NCBI GenBank assembly: GCA_041725935.1
Contig: JBGRQD010000015.1
Coordinates: 28,183 to 92,182 of the forward strand
DNA from: Marivita sp041725935
Lineage (GTDB): Bacteria; Pseudomonadota; Alphaproteobacteria; Rhodobacterales; Rhodobacteraceae
Reading direction: 5' to 3'
DNA length: 64,000 bases
Under the pieces are notes generated by a model that made no database searches, had not been told where the DNA came from, and worked only from the letters and a program-made list of their open reading frames with translations. Shown here piece by piece: positions 16,778-25,121 of this stretch. The position numbers and the translations under genes are program-made. The number at the start of each line of letters is the position of its first letter. The stretch's first letter is position 1.

Positions 16778-17755
16778 TTACCCTTCGCCGAACTGCTCAA
16801 GCGCGTGCAGGAACACCGTGCGATCCACGTTGCCGCCCGATATGGTGCAGATCACCGTATCGCCCTTGATCTGGTCGCCGTGATAGAGCGCCGCCGCCAG
16901 CGCCACCGCTCCGCCCGGTTCCGCCACCAGTTTCAGCCGCGCAAAAGCCTGCGCCATGGCGCGCTGCGCCTCTTCATCTGTCACGACAATCCCCGGTCCG
17001 CAGAGCCGGTGCATGATCGGAAAGGTCATGTTACCCGGTTGCGGCGTGACGATTGCGTCACAGAGGCCATTGGCGCTGCCGGTGTTGCGCTCGATCTGGC
17101 CAGACACCAGCGACCGCGTCACGTCATCGAACCCTTCCGGTTCGGCAGGCCGCACCCGCATCCCCGGCGCACGCGCTTCAAGCGCCAGCGCAATTCCTGA
17201 CGTCAGACCACCGCCGCCACAGCACACGATCACCTCGGCCTTGGTCACGCCCAGTTCCGCCGCCTGCGCCGCGATTTCGAGCCCGCAGGTGCCTTGCCCC
17301 GCGATCACTTCCGGCTCATCAAAGGGGCGGATCAGGGTCAGCCCGCGCTCGTCCGAAAGCTTTGTTCCGATGGCGTCCCGGTCCTCGGTCGCGCGATCAT
17401 AAAGCACCACCTCGGCCCCCAGCGCGCGGGTGTTGTCGATCTTCATCTTGGGCGCATCCGCCGGCATGATGATGACCGCGCTCACGCCAAACTGCCGTGC
17501 GGCCAGCGCCACGCCCTGCGCGTGGTTGCCCGAGGAAAAGGCGATTACGCCGTTCCTGCGCTGTGCGTCGGGGATGGCTGATACCGCCGACCGAGCGCCG
17601 CGATATTTGAAGCTGCCGGTGTGCTGCAGGCATTCCGCCTTGACCAGCACGCGCCGGCCCGCGATCTCGTCCAGAAAGGGCGAGGACAAGAGCGGTGTGA
17701 CCCGCGCGTGACCCTGCAGACGGCTTGCAGCCGCCTCGATACGTTCAATGTCCAT
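16778..17755 (-). CDS. PLP-dependent threonine/serine dehydratase family enzyme
   Basis: 325 residues, fold type II PLP enzyme without the C-terminal ACT domain. PLP lysine is Lys50 in TGSFKYRG; the phosphate-binding glycine loop is CGGGGLTSG. Length fits catabolic threonine dehydratase, serine racemase or hydroxyaspartate dehydratase. It is separated from its neighbours by 10 and 3 bases, inside a four-gene operon with PcaD-like, hydrolase and haloacid dehalogenase genes. That context suggests catabolism of a hydroxy-amino or halo acid. A BhcB role is possible but the other bhc genes are absent. Confidence 0.85.
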   Translation of the reverse strand: MDIERIEAAASRLQGHARVTPLLSSPFLDEIAGRRVLVKAECLQHTGSFKYRGARSAVSAIPDAQRRNGVIAFSSGNHAQGVALAARQFGVSAVIIMPADAPKMKIDNTRALGAEVVLYDRATEDRDAIGTKLSDERGLTLIRPFDEPEVIAGQGTCGLEIAAQAAELGVTKAEVIVCCGGGGLTSGIALALEARAPGMRVRPAEPEGFDDVTRSLVSGQIERNTGSANGLCDAIVTPQPGNMTFPIMHRLCGPGIVVTDEEAQRAMAQAFARLKLVAEPGGAVALAAALYHGDQIKGDTVICTISGGNVDRTVFLHALEQFGEG

Positions 17756-17758
17756 GGA

Positions 17759-18580
17759 TTACCTCAACATATCAAGCCAGCGCCGGAGCGCGTTCAGGCT
17801 TTCGGGTTCATCAAGAAAGGGAATGTGGCCCCGGTCGGGGACTTCGACGGCAACCATGTCGGGACGGCGTCGCTTCATCTCGGTAAAGGTGGCGGGCGAC
17901 AGCAGGTCGGAATTTGCCCCACGGAGGCAGGCCAGCGGCAAACCCGACAGCGCATCGAAAAGCGGCCAAAGATCGGGCACCGGCTGCGCGCCACCGTCCA
18001 GCACCGCCTCGCGCAGACGTGGATCATAGGTCAGCTCCAGCCCGTTGTCGGTTTCGTTGAAGAGGATCTGCGCCTCCTGAAGCCAGCGCTCCGGCGGCAC
18101 GTTTGCAAACCCGGTCAGCACCCGCGCCCGCGCTGCCGCCATCTCGGCATGGGTTTTCAGAACCGGCGGTCGGCCAAGGTAATCCTTGATCACCTCGAGT
18201 CCCTCTGGCGCGATCTCGGGACCGATATCGTTCAGTGCAACACCGAGCAGCCGGTCCTTGACCGTCGCCGCCAGCACCATCGCGATCAGCCCGCCGCGCG
18301 AGGTGCCCAGCACCGCCGCCTTGTCGAGACCGAGATGATCCATCAGTTCCACCGCATCGCGGCCCTCGATCGGGATCTGGTAGGTGGACGGATCGCCCCA
18401 GTCGGACTGCCCGCGCCCGCGATAATCCAGCCTGATCAGGCGCACATCTTCGAGATGCGGCGCGACAAAACCGAAATCGCGCCCGTCGCGGGTCAGGCCC
18501 GCAAGGCAGAGCACCGGAAGGCCGTCGCCCTCGTCGGTATAGTGCAGGGACAGGCCGTCAGAGGTGGTGAACCTGGGCAT
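17759..18580 (-). CDS. Alpha/beta hydrolase
   Basis: 273 residues. The nucleophile elbow is GTSRGG (about residue 93), the oxyanion region CLAGLTRDG is near the N-terminus and the catalytic His is in DRGHIPFLDE. No signal peptide. The start codon shares one base with the dehalogenase stop (TGATG type), so translation is coupled. Substrate unknown; ester or lactone hydrolysis within the same pathway as its operon partners is likely. Confidence 0.85.
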   Translation of the reverse strand: MPRFTTSDGLSLHYTDEGDGLPVLCLAGLTRDGRDFGFVAPHLEDVRLIRLDYRGRGQSDWGDPSTYQIPIEGRDAVELMDHLGLDKAAVLGTSRGGLIAMVLAATVKDRLLGVALNDIGPEIAPEGLEVIKDYLGRPPVLKTHAEMAAARARVLTGFANVPPERWLQEAQILFNETDNGLELTYDPRLREAVLDGGAQPVPDLWPLFDALSGLPLACLRGANSDLLSPATFTEMKRRRPDMVAVEVPDRGHIPFLDEPESLNALRRWLDMLR

Positions 18581-19257
18581 CAGGCCAGATCCGGAATGGT
18601 GGTCAGATCGCTCAGCACATGCGCAGGCCGATGCGGCAGCCGGTCCACCGGATCACCCGCGCGGTTGACCCAGACGGTCTGGAACCCGTAGCCGGTGGCC
18701 CCGGCGATGTCCCAACCATTGGACGAAACGAAAAGGACATCCTCTTTCGCGCAGCCGAACTTCGCGCCGACCATGTCATAAACGCGCGACGACGGTTTGA
18801 AGATGCCCACGTCTTCGACTGACAGCACCGCGTCAAGGAATTCGCCGATCCCGGCGCTGTCCACGGCACCTTCGAGCATGTCCTTGCTGCCATTGGACAG
18901 GATCGCGCAGGTCTTGCCCGCCGCCTTGAGCCGAGCAAGCATCATCGGCACCTCGCGGTAGGCGGCAAGTTCCCAATAAAGCGCCAGGAGCCGTTCGCGC
19001 AGTTCGGGATCGTCGGTCAGGCCGACCTTTTCCATCGCCCAGTCAAGACCATCCTGCGTGATGTCCCAGAACGGGGCATACGTGTCCATGATGGTGCGCA
19101 GCCAGGTGTATTGAAGCTGCTTCAGCCGCCAGTGTTCCGCCAGTTGCGGCGCCACGGCCCTGAGTGCGTCACGCCCAGGTTCCTCGGCCGCGCGGCGTGC
19201 AGCGGAGGTCACGTCGAACAGCGTGCCATAGGCATCGAAAACACAGACCTGTGCCAT
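18580..19257 (-). CDS. Haloacid dehalogenase, type II
   Basis: 225 residues. Nucleophile Asp8 in VFDAYGTL, then WRLKQLQYTWLR, ILSNGSKDML, FKPSSRVY and SSNGWD, which together match the Asp, Arg, Ser, Lys, Tyr, Ser/Asn and Asp positions of L-2-haloacid dehalogenase. It would convert 2-haloacids to 2-hydroxyacids with inversion. First gene of a tightly packed four-gene operon. Many annotated relatives are untested, so halide release is probable rather than certain. Confidence 0.87.
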   Translation of the reverse strand: MAQVCVFDAYGTLFDVTSAARRAAEEPGRDALRAVAPQLAEHWRLKQLQYTWLRTIMDTYAPFWDITQDGLDWAMEKVGLTDDPELRERLLALYWELAAYREVPMMLARLKAAGKTCAILSNGSKDMLEGAVDSAGIGEFLDAVLSVEDVGIFKPSSRVYDMVGAKFGCAKEDVLFVSSNGWDIAGATGYGFQTVWVNRAGDPVDRLPHRPAHVLSDLTTIPDLA

Positions 19258-19330
19258 GATGGAGCCTCCCCTCGGTATCTGCGCCGCAAGGTGTCAGATC
19301 AGGCCGGGGGAGGGAAGCGCTGTTTGAGGC

Positions 19331-19906
19331 TCAGAAGTCGGCACCCGTCCACACCACGCGCTCACCGTTCACGCGCAATGGCAGCACGGGCCGGTAGAGC
19401 TGTTGATAGGATTGCGGGCGATAGTCGCAGATCGGTGTCCCGGTGGCATCCTTTATGAACAGGTAGGCACCGTTCGGATGCTGCCACGCCACACCGCCAT
19501 AGCTGGCGATCGTCATGGCCGTGATGTGGTTGTTCGCCGACCAGAAACCATAATCATCAGTGCCGGCAATGCCGCCGCGCACGGCGGCAGGTTCGTCCTG
19601 TTTGGCCTCGGCGACAAGCCCGTCAACATAGTCGTCAACTGCCGCCTTGACGATTCCGGTTAGGGTGGCCGGAACGGCAAGGACCCAGCCCGCCATCGCG
19701 CCCGCTACGCCAACACCGTAGATGAAGGCATCTGCGGCGTCCGGGCCGTTGCCGGTCACGGCCCAGACCACGGGCTGCACCACCAGCCCCGCAGCACCAC
19801 CACGCGATAGGCCACCTGCCATACTGATCCGGCCCTCTATCGCGTATTCCACAGAAAACGCCGCGACTGTCACGGCAGCATTGGTTGACGAATTCTCTCC
19901 AGTCAA
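19331..19906 (-). CDS. Uncharacterised glycine-rich membrane-associated protein
   Basis: 191 residues from a TTG at 19906; an ATG at 19822 preceded by GAGGG is an alternative and would give 163 residues. Two hydrophobic glycine-rich stretches (about residues 30-50 and 62-84) may insert in a membrane. The C-terminal half is soluble, with ASYGGVAWQHPNG and CDYRP. I recognise no family. Codon use at the N-terminus is less GC-rich than its neighbours. It is alone between the dehalogenase operon and rpsU. Confidence 0.55.
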   Translation of the reverse strand: MTGENSSTNAAVTVAAFSVEYAIEGRISMAGGLSRGGAAGLVVQPVVWAVTGNGPDAADAFIYGVGVAGAMAGWVLAVPATLTGIVKAAVDDYVDGLVAEAKQDEPAAVRGGIAGTDDYGFWSANNHITAMTIASYGGVAWQHPNGAYLFIKDATGTPICDYRPQSYQQLYRPVLPLRVNGERVVWTGADF

Positions 19907-20186
19907 ATTTTTGCCCTCGAAAGCTGGGCAGGCGCAGGTCGACTATAATTGTGCAAAGGCCGACCGCGCGGCCCGTTTGAAAAATTTCTGAAGGATTGGC
20001 GAAATACCGAGCCAAGCCCTTGAACAGCCTGTCACGGAAAAAGCGAGTCGCGCAAGTCAGGATGGATGAACATAGACTGCGCCATATTCAAGTCGCAGGA
20101 AGGATAAGGTCCGCTGCCTGAGACTCTTCGTGCGAAGATTCTTTGCCGCCAAGGGTAAAGAATCAATGAAGTCGCGCAAAAACAAA
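19907..20186. other. Gene-free stretch with nested hairpins
   Basis: No convincing gene. At 20124-20164 two overlapping foldings compete: TCTTCG/CGAAGA with a 2-base loop, and GATTCTTT (20137-20144) with AAAGAATC (20157-20164). The remainder should hold the promoter of the glycine-rich gene and the 3' region of rpsU. Confidence 0.4.
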
Positions 20187-20212
20187 CCCCCGAAAGCGCA
20201 TCGCTCCGGGGG
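20187..20212 (-). terminator. Rho-independent terminator of rpsU
   Basis: Read on the minus strand: CCCCCG, a short AGCG/CGCT inner stem, CGGGGG, then TTTGTTTTTG. It begins 34 bases after the rpsU stop. Confidence 0.8.
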
Positions 20213-20245
20213 CTGTCAAAATCAAAGCGTGTTGGAAAGAACTGC

Positions 20246-20452
20246 TTAGAGCATACCTTCGCGCTGCGCCTTCTTGCGCGCCAGTTTGCGCGCACGGCGG
20301 ACCGCCTCAGCTTTCTCGCGTGCTTTTTTTTCGGACGGCTTTTCGAAATGTTGCTTGAGCTTCATTTCACGAAAAACGCCTTCACGCTGCAGCTTTTTCT
20401 TCAGAGCGCGGAGCGCCTGATCGACGTTGTTGTCACGAACACTTACCTGCAT
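20246..20452 (-). CDS. rpsU: 30S ribosomal protein S21
   Basis: 68 residues, beginning MQVSVRDNNVDQALRALKKK and ending in a very basic helix (ARKLARKKAQREG), the full S21 pattern. S21 joins the small subunit late and helps start-site selection. The ribosome site GGTGG is inside a small hairpin (GTGGT, loop GAAA, ACCAC) that ends at the start codon, which could allow translational control. Own promoter and terminator, so it is monocistronic. Confidence 0.97.
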   Translation of the reverse strand: MQVSVRDNNVDQALRALKKKLQREGVFREMKLKQHFEKPSEKKAREKAEAVRRARKLARKKAQREGML

Positions 20453-20505
20453 GTGGTTTTCACCACCTTTCTAAGTTGGATTTGCAAGGATTTGCAGGAA
20501 GTCGC

Positions 20506-20534
20506 CGTATAGCAAGGCGCGGGCGGTTTGTCCA
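20506..20534 (-). promoter_or_regulatory. Promoter of rpsU
   Basis: Minus strand: -35 TGGACA (20534-20529), 17-base spacer, -10 TATACG (20511-20506). It points at rpsU and lies just 1 base past the end of the upstream membrane-protein gene. Confidence 0.6.
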
Positions 20535-20535
20535 G

Positions 20536-21222
20536 TCATCCGGTTGCGAGTTCGCCCTGTCGTTCCGCCTCGGTCAACGGGTTGGCGGGATGCAGGAAAA
20601 TCGCCAGCGACAGCAGGGCAAAGATGCATTCATAGACCTCCCACCGACGGCTTTCGTCGAGAAAGGGTATGATGGCGGTCACGGCAAAGGCAAACGCCGC
20701 ATGATGGGTGCGGGGCACCGGGATGATCATGATGCGCACCAGCTTTTGCACCCAGTTCAGGCGCGGCCACAGCAGCGGCAGCACGATCAGATAACTCAGG
20801 ATGATGTAGGACAGCACCGGCCCGAAGATCAGTTCGTCCAGCTTTACGCCGCCAATCACCATGTTGTGGAAGTTGAACTCCTGCTGGTCGTTGTTGGCCT
20901 GAAAATAATCGGGGCTGTCAAAACCAAGAATGCGCTGCCCCCAGGAAATCTCTTCTCCGGCCGCCCAGACATAGGCCAACCCATAAAGCACGCCGAGAAT
21001 CACCGCGCCCCGCGGCATGACTTGTTTCACGGCCCATGCGCGCCACCACAGCGCAACACCTGCCACGGCCAAGATCAGCGCCGTTGCGTTCTCCACGGGG
21101 GAATCCTCGGCGCCGAAATAGGTAAAGAAGATCTCGCCCTGCAGGGCCGATGCGACAAAGGCCGCCACGAGCACGGCGGTTCCCAGAAAGAGAAGAAGAT
21201 AGTCGGAAGTCTGTCGTGTCAC
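20536..21222 (-). CDS. Uncharacterised multi-pass membrane protein with GEEISWGQ motif
   Basis: 228 residues with about six membrane helices. A conserved loop AAGEEISWGQRILGF followed by NNDQQEFNFHNM is the diagnostic part; I have the impression of a widespread bacterial family of unknown function with this Glu-Glu/Trp and Asn/His-rich loop, which could bind a metal or act as an enzyme site in the membrane. No partner genes. Divergent from the COQ9 gene. Confidence 0.8.
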   Translation of the reverse strand: MTRQTSDYLLLFLGTAVLVAAFVASALQGEIFFTYFGAEDSPVENATALILAVAGVALWWRAWAVKQVMPRGAVILGVLYGLAYVWAAGEEISWGQRILGFDSPDYFQANNDQQEFNFHNMVIGGVKLDELIFGPVLSYIILSYLIVLPLLWPRLNWVQKLVRIMIIPVPRTHHAAFAFAVTAIIPFLDESRRWEVYECIFALLSLAIFLHPANPLTEAERQGELATG

Positions 21223-21445
21223 TTGGAGTTATGTCCTGTTCTGAAGGCGCAAGCATGGTGTACCGGGAGGCACATATAAGGCATTGAACGCGTCAGACAT
21301 CGCGAGGTTCCGGGACACATCATAATTTTTGCAGGTGTCCACGGCCCTCCCATGCGGAAATATCGGGTTGCAGTGGCGCAGGGCGCATATTCGCCCTACC
21401 TTGCAGACAACGATGCACCACAACCGACGCTTCGGAGGCCCAATC

Positions 21446-22138
21446 ATGACCGACACACCGCGCGATTACGCAACCGAGCTGCTGGATGCGGCTTTGATGC
21501 ATGTGCCCTTCGATGGCTGGTCCGAGACCGCCTTCAAGGCAGCGATTCAGGATGTGGACGTGTCCACGGCACTTGCGCGCGGGCTGTTCCCGCGTGGTGC
21601 ACTTGATCTCGCCGCAGCGTACCACCGGCGGGGCGATGATGCGATGATCGCGGCTCTGAAAGTGCAGGACCTCTCCGAAATGCGGTTTCGGGATCGCGTC
21701 GCGCTGGCCGTGCGCCTACGCATCGAGCTGGTCGAGGACAAAGAGGCGGTTCGGCGGGGCGTGACGCTCTTTGCGCTGCCGATTTACGCCGCCGAAGGTA
21801 CCAAGCTGATCTGGGGCACGGCCGATCACATCTGGACCGCGCTGGGCGATACATCGCGGGATATCAACTGGTACACCAAGCGCGCGACCCTGTCGGGAGT
21901 CTATTCCTCGACCGTGCTCTACTGGCTTGGGGATGATTCGCTGGACAATCAGGCGACATGGGCGTTTCTGGACCGCCGCATCGACGATGTTATGCAGATC
22001 GAAAAGGTCAAGGCACAGGTGCGCAAGGCGCCGGGTCTGGGTCGGCTGATGAAAGGCGCTGAATCGGTTCTGAACCGGGTCAAACCGCCCAGGGCCCGGC
22101 GTGATGATCTGCCCGGTGGCTGGACTGTGCCGCGCTAG
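21446..22138 (+). CDS. COQ9-family ubiquinone biosynthesis protein
   Basis: 230 residues from the ATG at 21446, preceded by GGAGG; a longer frame from 21329 lacks a ribosome site. The central WSETAFKAAI...DVSTALARGLFPRGALDL and the later DINWYTKRATLSGVYSSTVLYWLGD are the COQ9 hallmark. COQ9 binds lipids and presents ubiquinone precursors to hydroxylases such as COQ7. The bacterial form is found in alphaproteobacteria, consistent with this genome. Its stop is 2 bases from that of the convergent RNase T2 gene. Confidence 0.92.
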   Translation: MTDTPRDYATELLDAALMHVPFDGWSETAFKAAIQDVDVSTALARGLFPRGALDLAAAYHRRGDDAMIAALKVQDLSEMRFRDRVALAVRLRIELVEDKEAVRRGVTLFALPIYAAEGTKLIWGTADHIWTALGDTSRDINWYTKRATLSGVYSSTVLYWLGDDSLDNQATWAFLDRRIDDVMQIEKVKAQVRKAPGLGRLMKGAESVLNRVKPPRARRDDLPGGWTVPR

Positions 22139-22140
22139 GA

Positions 22141-22779
22141 TTACCGGATCGGATCGAACAGCGCGTCGGTTGCTGTGCAATCGCGCACCACGTCACGTCC
22201 GCAGGTCACCGGCTCCAGAGATCTGGACAGGCAGATGCGCGCCTCTTGGATGCGGCCGTCGCGGCAGGTGATCGTGATCATGTCCGGCTCAAGCTGCGGA
22301 TTTGCCTTCAGAAACGCCTCTTCGACCACCGATGCTGGCAGCTTGACCGCCTTTTCCAGCCGTCGGAAAATCTCGGGCCGAACCACTGTGCCATAGGCCT
22401 CGCGCGACAGGTCATAATATTGCGTCGCCGACAGGCCGCTGCACACGCCGTGCTTGTTCCACTGGTGCCACGCCAGACCGGAGGTGCCCATGATATCTGC
22501 CATCGCCTCGGTCATGCCGCGCGACGGGTTGCGTTCGACCGTTGGGCAATAGGACGGCCACCCGCGATGATATTGCGGCCAGAGCCCATGCATGACCCAG
22601 CCGAAATCCGCGTCCGCCTCACATTGCGGCGACTGACGCGCATCGCCTTCGATGGCACACCATGTGGGCGACCAGCTCAGCGACAGCACGTAATAGTCGA
22701 ACGCGCCAGCTTTTTCGCCGCGCGCCCACGACATCGACGCGATCACCAGACCAACCATGGCCAGCACCAAAACCCGCAT
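22141..22779 (-). CDS. Ribonuclease T2-family protein, periplasmic
   Basis: 212 residues from the ATG at 22779; the open frame runs on to 24048 but that part is antisense to real genes. A signal peptide (MRVLVLAMVGLVIASMSWA) precedes the mature enzyme. CAS1 is MHGLWPQY with His64; CAS2 is WHQWNKHGVC with His105, Lys109 and His110. The usual Glu of CAS2 is Gln106 here. Cysteine pairs for disulfides are present. It would degrade RNA outside the cytoplasm. Divergent from trcR. Confidence 0.9.
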   Translation of the reverse strand: MRVLVLAMVGLVIASMSWARGEKAGAFDYYVLSLSWSPTWCAIEGDARQSPQCEADADFGWVMHGLWPQYHRGWPSYCPTVERNPSRGMTEAMADIMGTSGLAWHQWNKHGVCSGLSATQYYDLSREAYGTVVRPEIFRRLEKAVKLPASVVEEAFLKANPQLEPDMITITCRDGRIQEARICLSRSLEPVTCGRDVVRDCTATDALFDPIR

Positions 22780-22914
22780 TGCCTCTTTCCTCTTTGCCTC
22801 TGCGCGACTATAAGGCGCGCAAGTTCCCTGACAATGGAAACCGTCCCGGCCTGATCCGGGACCTCTCGGACCCGCTCCGAGGGACCGAAAAAGCTTTGCG
22901 TAAGGAGTCGCGAG

Positions 22915-23697
22915 ATGGGTAAACCGATTATGGCTAAAGCCACCGCTGTCTGGCTGGTGGACAACACGACACTGACCTTCAAGCAGATCGCGGATTTCAC
23001 CGGCATGCACGAGCTCGAGGTGCAGGGAATCGCGGATGGTGACGTGGCCGCCGGGGTCAAAGGCTTTGACCCCATCGCGAACAACCAGCTCAATCCCGAA
23101 GAGATCAAGAAGGCCGAGGCAGACCCGGCGCATCCGCTCCGCCTCAAGGTCTATGCTGCGGCCCAAGGCGAGGAAAAGCGCCGTGGCCCGCGCTACACCC
23201 CGCTCTCCAAGCGTCAGGACCGCCCGGCGTCGATCCTGTGGCTGGTCAAGTTCCACCCCGAACTGAGCGATGGTCAGATCTCCAAGCTGGTGGGCACAAC
23301 CAAGCCGACAATCCAGGCGATCCGCGAACGCACCCATTGGAACATCAACAACATCCAGCCGATCGATCCGGTTGCGCTGGGCCTGTGCAAGCAGTCCGAA
23401 CTGGATGCGGTCGTTGCGAAAGCTGCGAAAAAGCAGGAAGCCGTGATGACCGATGACGAGCGCCGCAAGCTGGTCTCGACCGAGCAGAGCCTTGAGATGG
23501 ACGCAGAATCGCGCCTGCCAAGCGCCATTGAGGGTCTTGAGACCTTCAGCCTGTCCGGCTCGTCCTATGACAGCGACGAATCCGGCAGCAAGCAGGACTA
23601 TGCGGATGCGGACAGCTTCTTCAACCTGCCCGATGGCGCACATGACGATGACGACGACGAGGAGGATGACGACGACAGCAAGGGTCGTCGCCGCTGA
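22915..23697 (+). CDS. trcR: TrcR-like cell cycle transcriptional regulator (DUF1013)
   Basis: 260 residues, preceded by AAGGAG. The N-terminal MAKATAVWLVDNTTLTFKQIADFTGMH and the central RPASILWLVKFHPELSDGQISKLVGTTKPTIQAIRERTHWN are the DUF1013 core, with two helix-turn-helix-like segments; the family is named TrcR from Caulobacter cell-cycle work. The C-terminus is an acidic tail of about 15 Asp/Glu residues ending in a basic RRR. Found broadly in alphaproteobacteria. Single gene with its own terminator at 23719. Confidence 0.9.
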   Translation: MGKPIMAKATAVWLVDNTTLTFKQIADFTGMHELEVQGIADGDVAAGVKGFDPIANNQLNPEEIKKAEADPAHPLRLKVYAAAQGEEKRRGPRYTPLSKRQDRPASILWLVKFHPELSDGQISKLVGTTKPTIQAIRERTHWNINNIQPIDPVALGLCKQSELDAVVAKAAKKQEAVMTDDERRKLVSTEQSLEMDAESRLPSAIEGLETFSLSGSSYDSDESGSKQDYADADSFFNLPDGAHDDDDDEEDDDDSKGRRR

Positions 23698-23718
23698 TCC
23701 CAGTATCCGGTCAACAGC

Positions 23719-23752
23719 AAACCCGGCCCGCCTCGCGGTGCCGGGTTTTTTT
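23719..23752 (+). terminator. Rho-independent terminator of trcR
   Basis: AAACCCGGC (23719-23727) pairs with GCCGGGTTT (23740-23748), continuing into TTTTT. Lies between trcR and the convergent rhodanese gene. Confidence 0.85.
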
Positions 23753-23758
23753 ATTGGC

Positions 23759-24142
23759 TCAATCGGATTTGCGCATTTCCTTGGGTGCGCCTGTGGCCAT
23801 GTCGGTGCCCATATAGGTCTGACCCGCCTCTTTCCACGCAGCGAACCCGCCGGCCATATGAGCGATGCGGGTCTCGCCTGCCGCAAGGCACAGCTTTGCC
23901 ACCCGTGCGGACCGCACGCCCGATCCACAATGAAACACGATCTGCTTTTTCGCCTGATCGGGCATGTGGTTCGGCTGAAACGCCTGCATCGGGGACAGCA
24001 AGGCACCATTGATCCGCTCCAGCCCGAATTCCTGCGGCGTGCGCACATCGATCAGGATGATCCGGTCTTCGGCAAAAGCGGCTGCCACCTCCGAGGGGGT
24101 CCAGTGTTCAAGCGTGCCGTTTTCGGTTTCTTCGATATCCAT
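23759..24142 (-). CDS. Rhodanese-like sulfurtransferase
   Basis: 127 residues, a single rhodanese domain: IDVRTPQEF and active-site Cys72 in the loop FHCGSGVRS. It moves sulfane sulfur between thiols, for example from glutathione persulfide to sulfite or cyanide. It starts 9 bases after the persulfide dioxygenase gene, so the two form a sulfur-detoxification unit. No signal peptide; cytoplasmic. Confidence 0.92.
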   Translation of the reverse strand: MDIEETENGTLEHWTPSEVAAAFAEDRIILIDVRTPQEFGLERINGALLSPMQAFQPNHMPDQAKKQIVFHCGSGVRSARVAKLCLAAGETRIAHMAGGFAAWKEAGQTYMGTDMATGAPKEMRKSD

Positions 24143-24151
24143 CAGTGTCTC

Positions 24152-25048
24152 CTAAAATCGGTTCATCGGAATTTTCAGATAGCAGTAGCCGTCGACTTCG
24201 GGGTCGGGCGCGCGTCCTGCACGCAGGTTCATCTGCAAGACATGCAACATCCGGTCGGGCAGGGCGAGCGTCTTGTCCCGCGCCTCTCGACAGGCAATGT
24301 AATTCTCATTTGTGACGCCGCCGCCAATATGAACATTGTGCCTGCGCTGCTCCGCAACGGTGGACTCCCATTCAGGCTGCGTTCGTTGACCAGTGCCATA
24401 GTCATGGCCCACGAACAGCCGCGTGTGCTCGGGCAGGGCAAGAATGTCCTGCAGGGAGTGCCAGAGATCTTCCGCCGTACCGCCCGGAAAATCTGCCCGT
24501 GCCGTGCCCGCATCCGGCTGCATGAACGTGTCATGCACAAAGGCCGCATCCTCGCCCACGACATAGGTGATCGATCCCAGCGTATGCCCCGGCGACAACA
24601 TCACCCGCACAGGCAGCGATCCGATCTCGAACGTATCACCATCGGCGAACAGGTGGTCGAAATCGCGATCCGGATCAAAGGCGTCAGGCATGTGGTACAT
24701 GTCGCGCCACAGCTCTGCGATCTGCCTGACCTTTGCCCCGATGCCATTCGGCTTATCCAGCTTGTCGCTCAGGTAGGACGACGCCATCAGGTGATCGGCG
24801 TGTGGATGCGTGTCGAGAACCCAGTCGATCACGATCTCCTCGCTCTGGGCAAAACGCAGGATGGCATCGACGCCGCCTGTCCGGACGGATGCATTTTCCG
24901 GATCAAAACTCATGACCGTATCGATCAACGCGGCGCGGCGTGTGCTCGGGTCGGTGACGAGGTACTGGATGCTGCCGGTATCTGCATCGTAGAAACCGGT
25001 GACTTCGGGCGATCCGTCCCCTCGGGAAACGCTGGTGCGTGAATACAT
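24152..25048 (-). CDS. Persulfide dioxygenase-like MBL-fold hydrolase (ETHE1/Blh type)
   Basis: 298 residues from the ATG at 25048, preceded by AGGGGAG; upstream in-frame ATGs lack this. Metallo-beta-lactamase fold with THPHADHLMAS, SPGHTLGS, then HDTFMQPDAGTARADFPGG and VGHDYG, which are the iron ligands and the DFPGG loop of ETHE1-like persulfide dioxygenases. It should oxidise glutathione persulfide to sulfite. Followed by a rhodanese gene. An inverted repeat at 25089 may be the operator; a SqrR-like sensor gene lies 13 kb away. Confidence 0.88.
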   Translation of the reverse strand: MYSRTSVSRGDGSPEVTGFYDADTGSIQYLVTDPSTRRAALIDTVMSFDPENASVRTGGVDAILRFAQSEEIVIDWVLDTHPHADHLMASSYLSDKLDKPNGIGAKVRQIAELWRDMYHMPDAFDPDRDFDHLFADGDTFEIGSLPVRVMLSPGHTLGSITYVVGEDAAFVHDTFMQPDAGTARADFPGGTAEDLWHSLQDILALPEHTRLFVGHDYGTGQRTQPEWESTVAEQRRHNVHIGGGVTNENYIACREARDKTLALPDRMLHVLQMNLRAGRAPDPEVDGYCYLKIPMNRF

Positions 25049-25088
25049 CAGAAAAACTCCCCTAGCTGTTTGACCATCAACGGAAGGG

Positions 25089-25105
25089 ATGGAAACATGT
25101 TCCAT
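25089..25105. promoter_or_regulatory. Inverted repeat upstream of persulfide dioxygenase gene
   Basis: ATGGAA (25089-25094), spacer ACATG, TTCCAT (25100-25105), 41 bases before the start codon and after the recR stop. It does not match the SqrR half-site spacing ATTC-N8-GAAT, so the binding protein is unknown. Confidence 0.45.
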
Positions 25106-25121
25106 TTCTTGAAGGTGTTTT

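Noticed and set aside
15196..16869. Long plus-strand open frame opposite MFS, pcaD and the PLP dehydratase
   Set aside because: Composition is His/Gln/Arg-rich as expected from the antisense of high-GC genes; no family similarity, and the minus-strand genes are clear.
22780..24048. N-terminal extension of the RNase T2 reading frame, giving a 635-residue protein
   Set aside because: It runs antisense through trcR and the rhodanese gene, has no domain sense, and a signal peptide with its own ATG begins at 22779.
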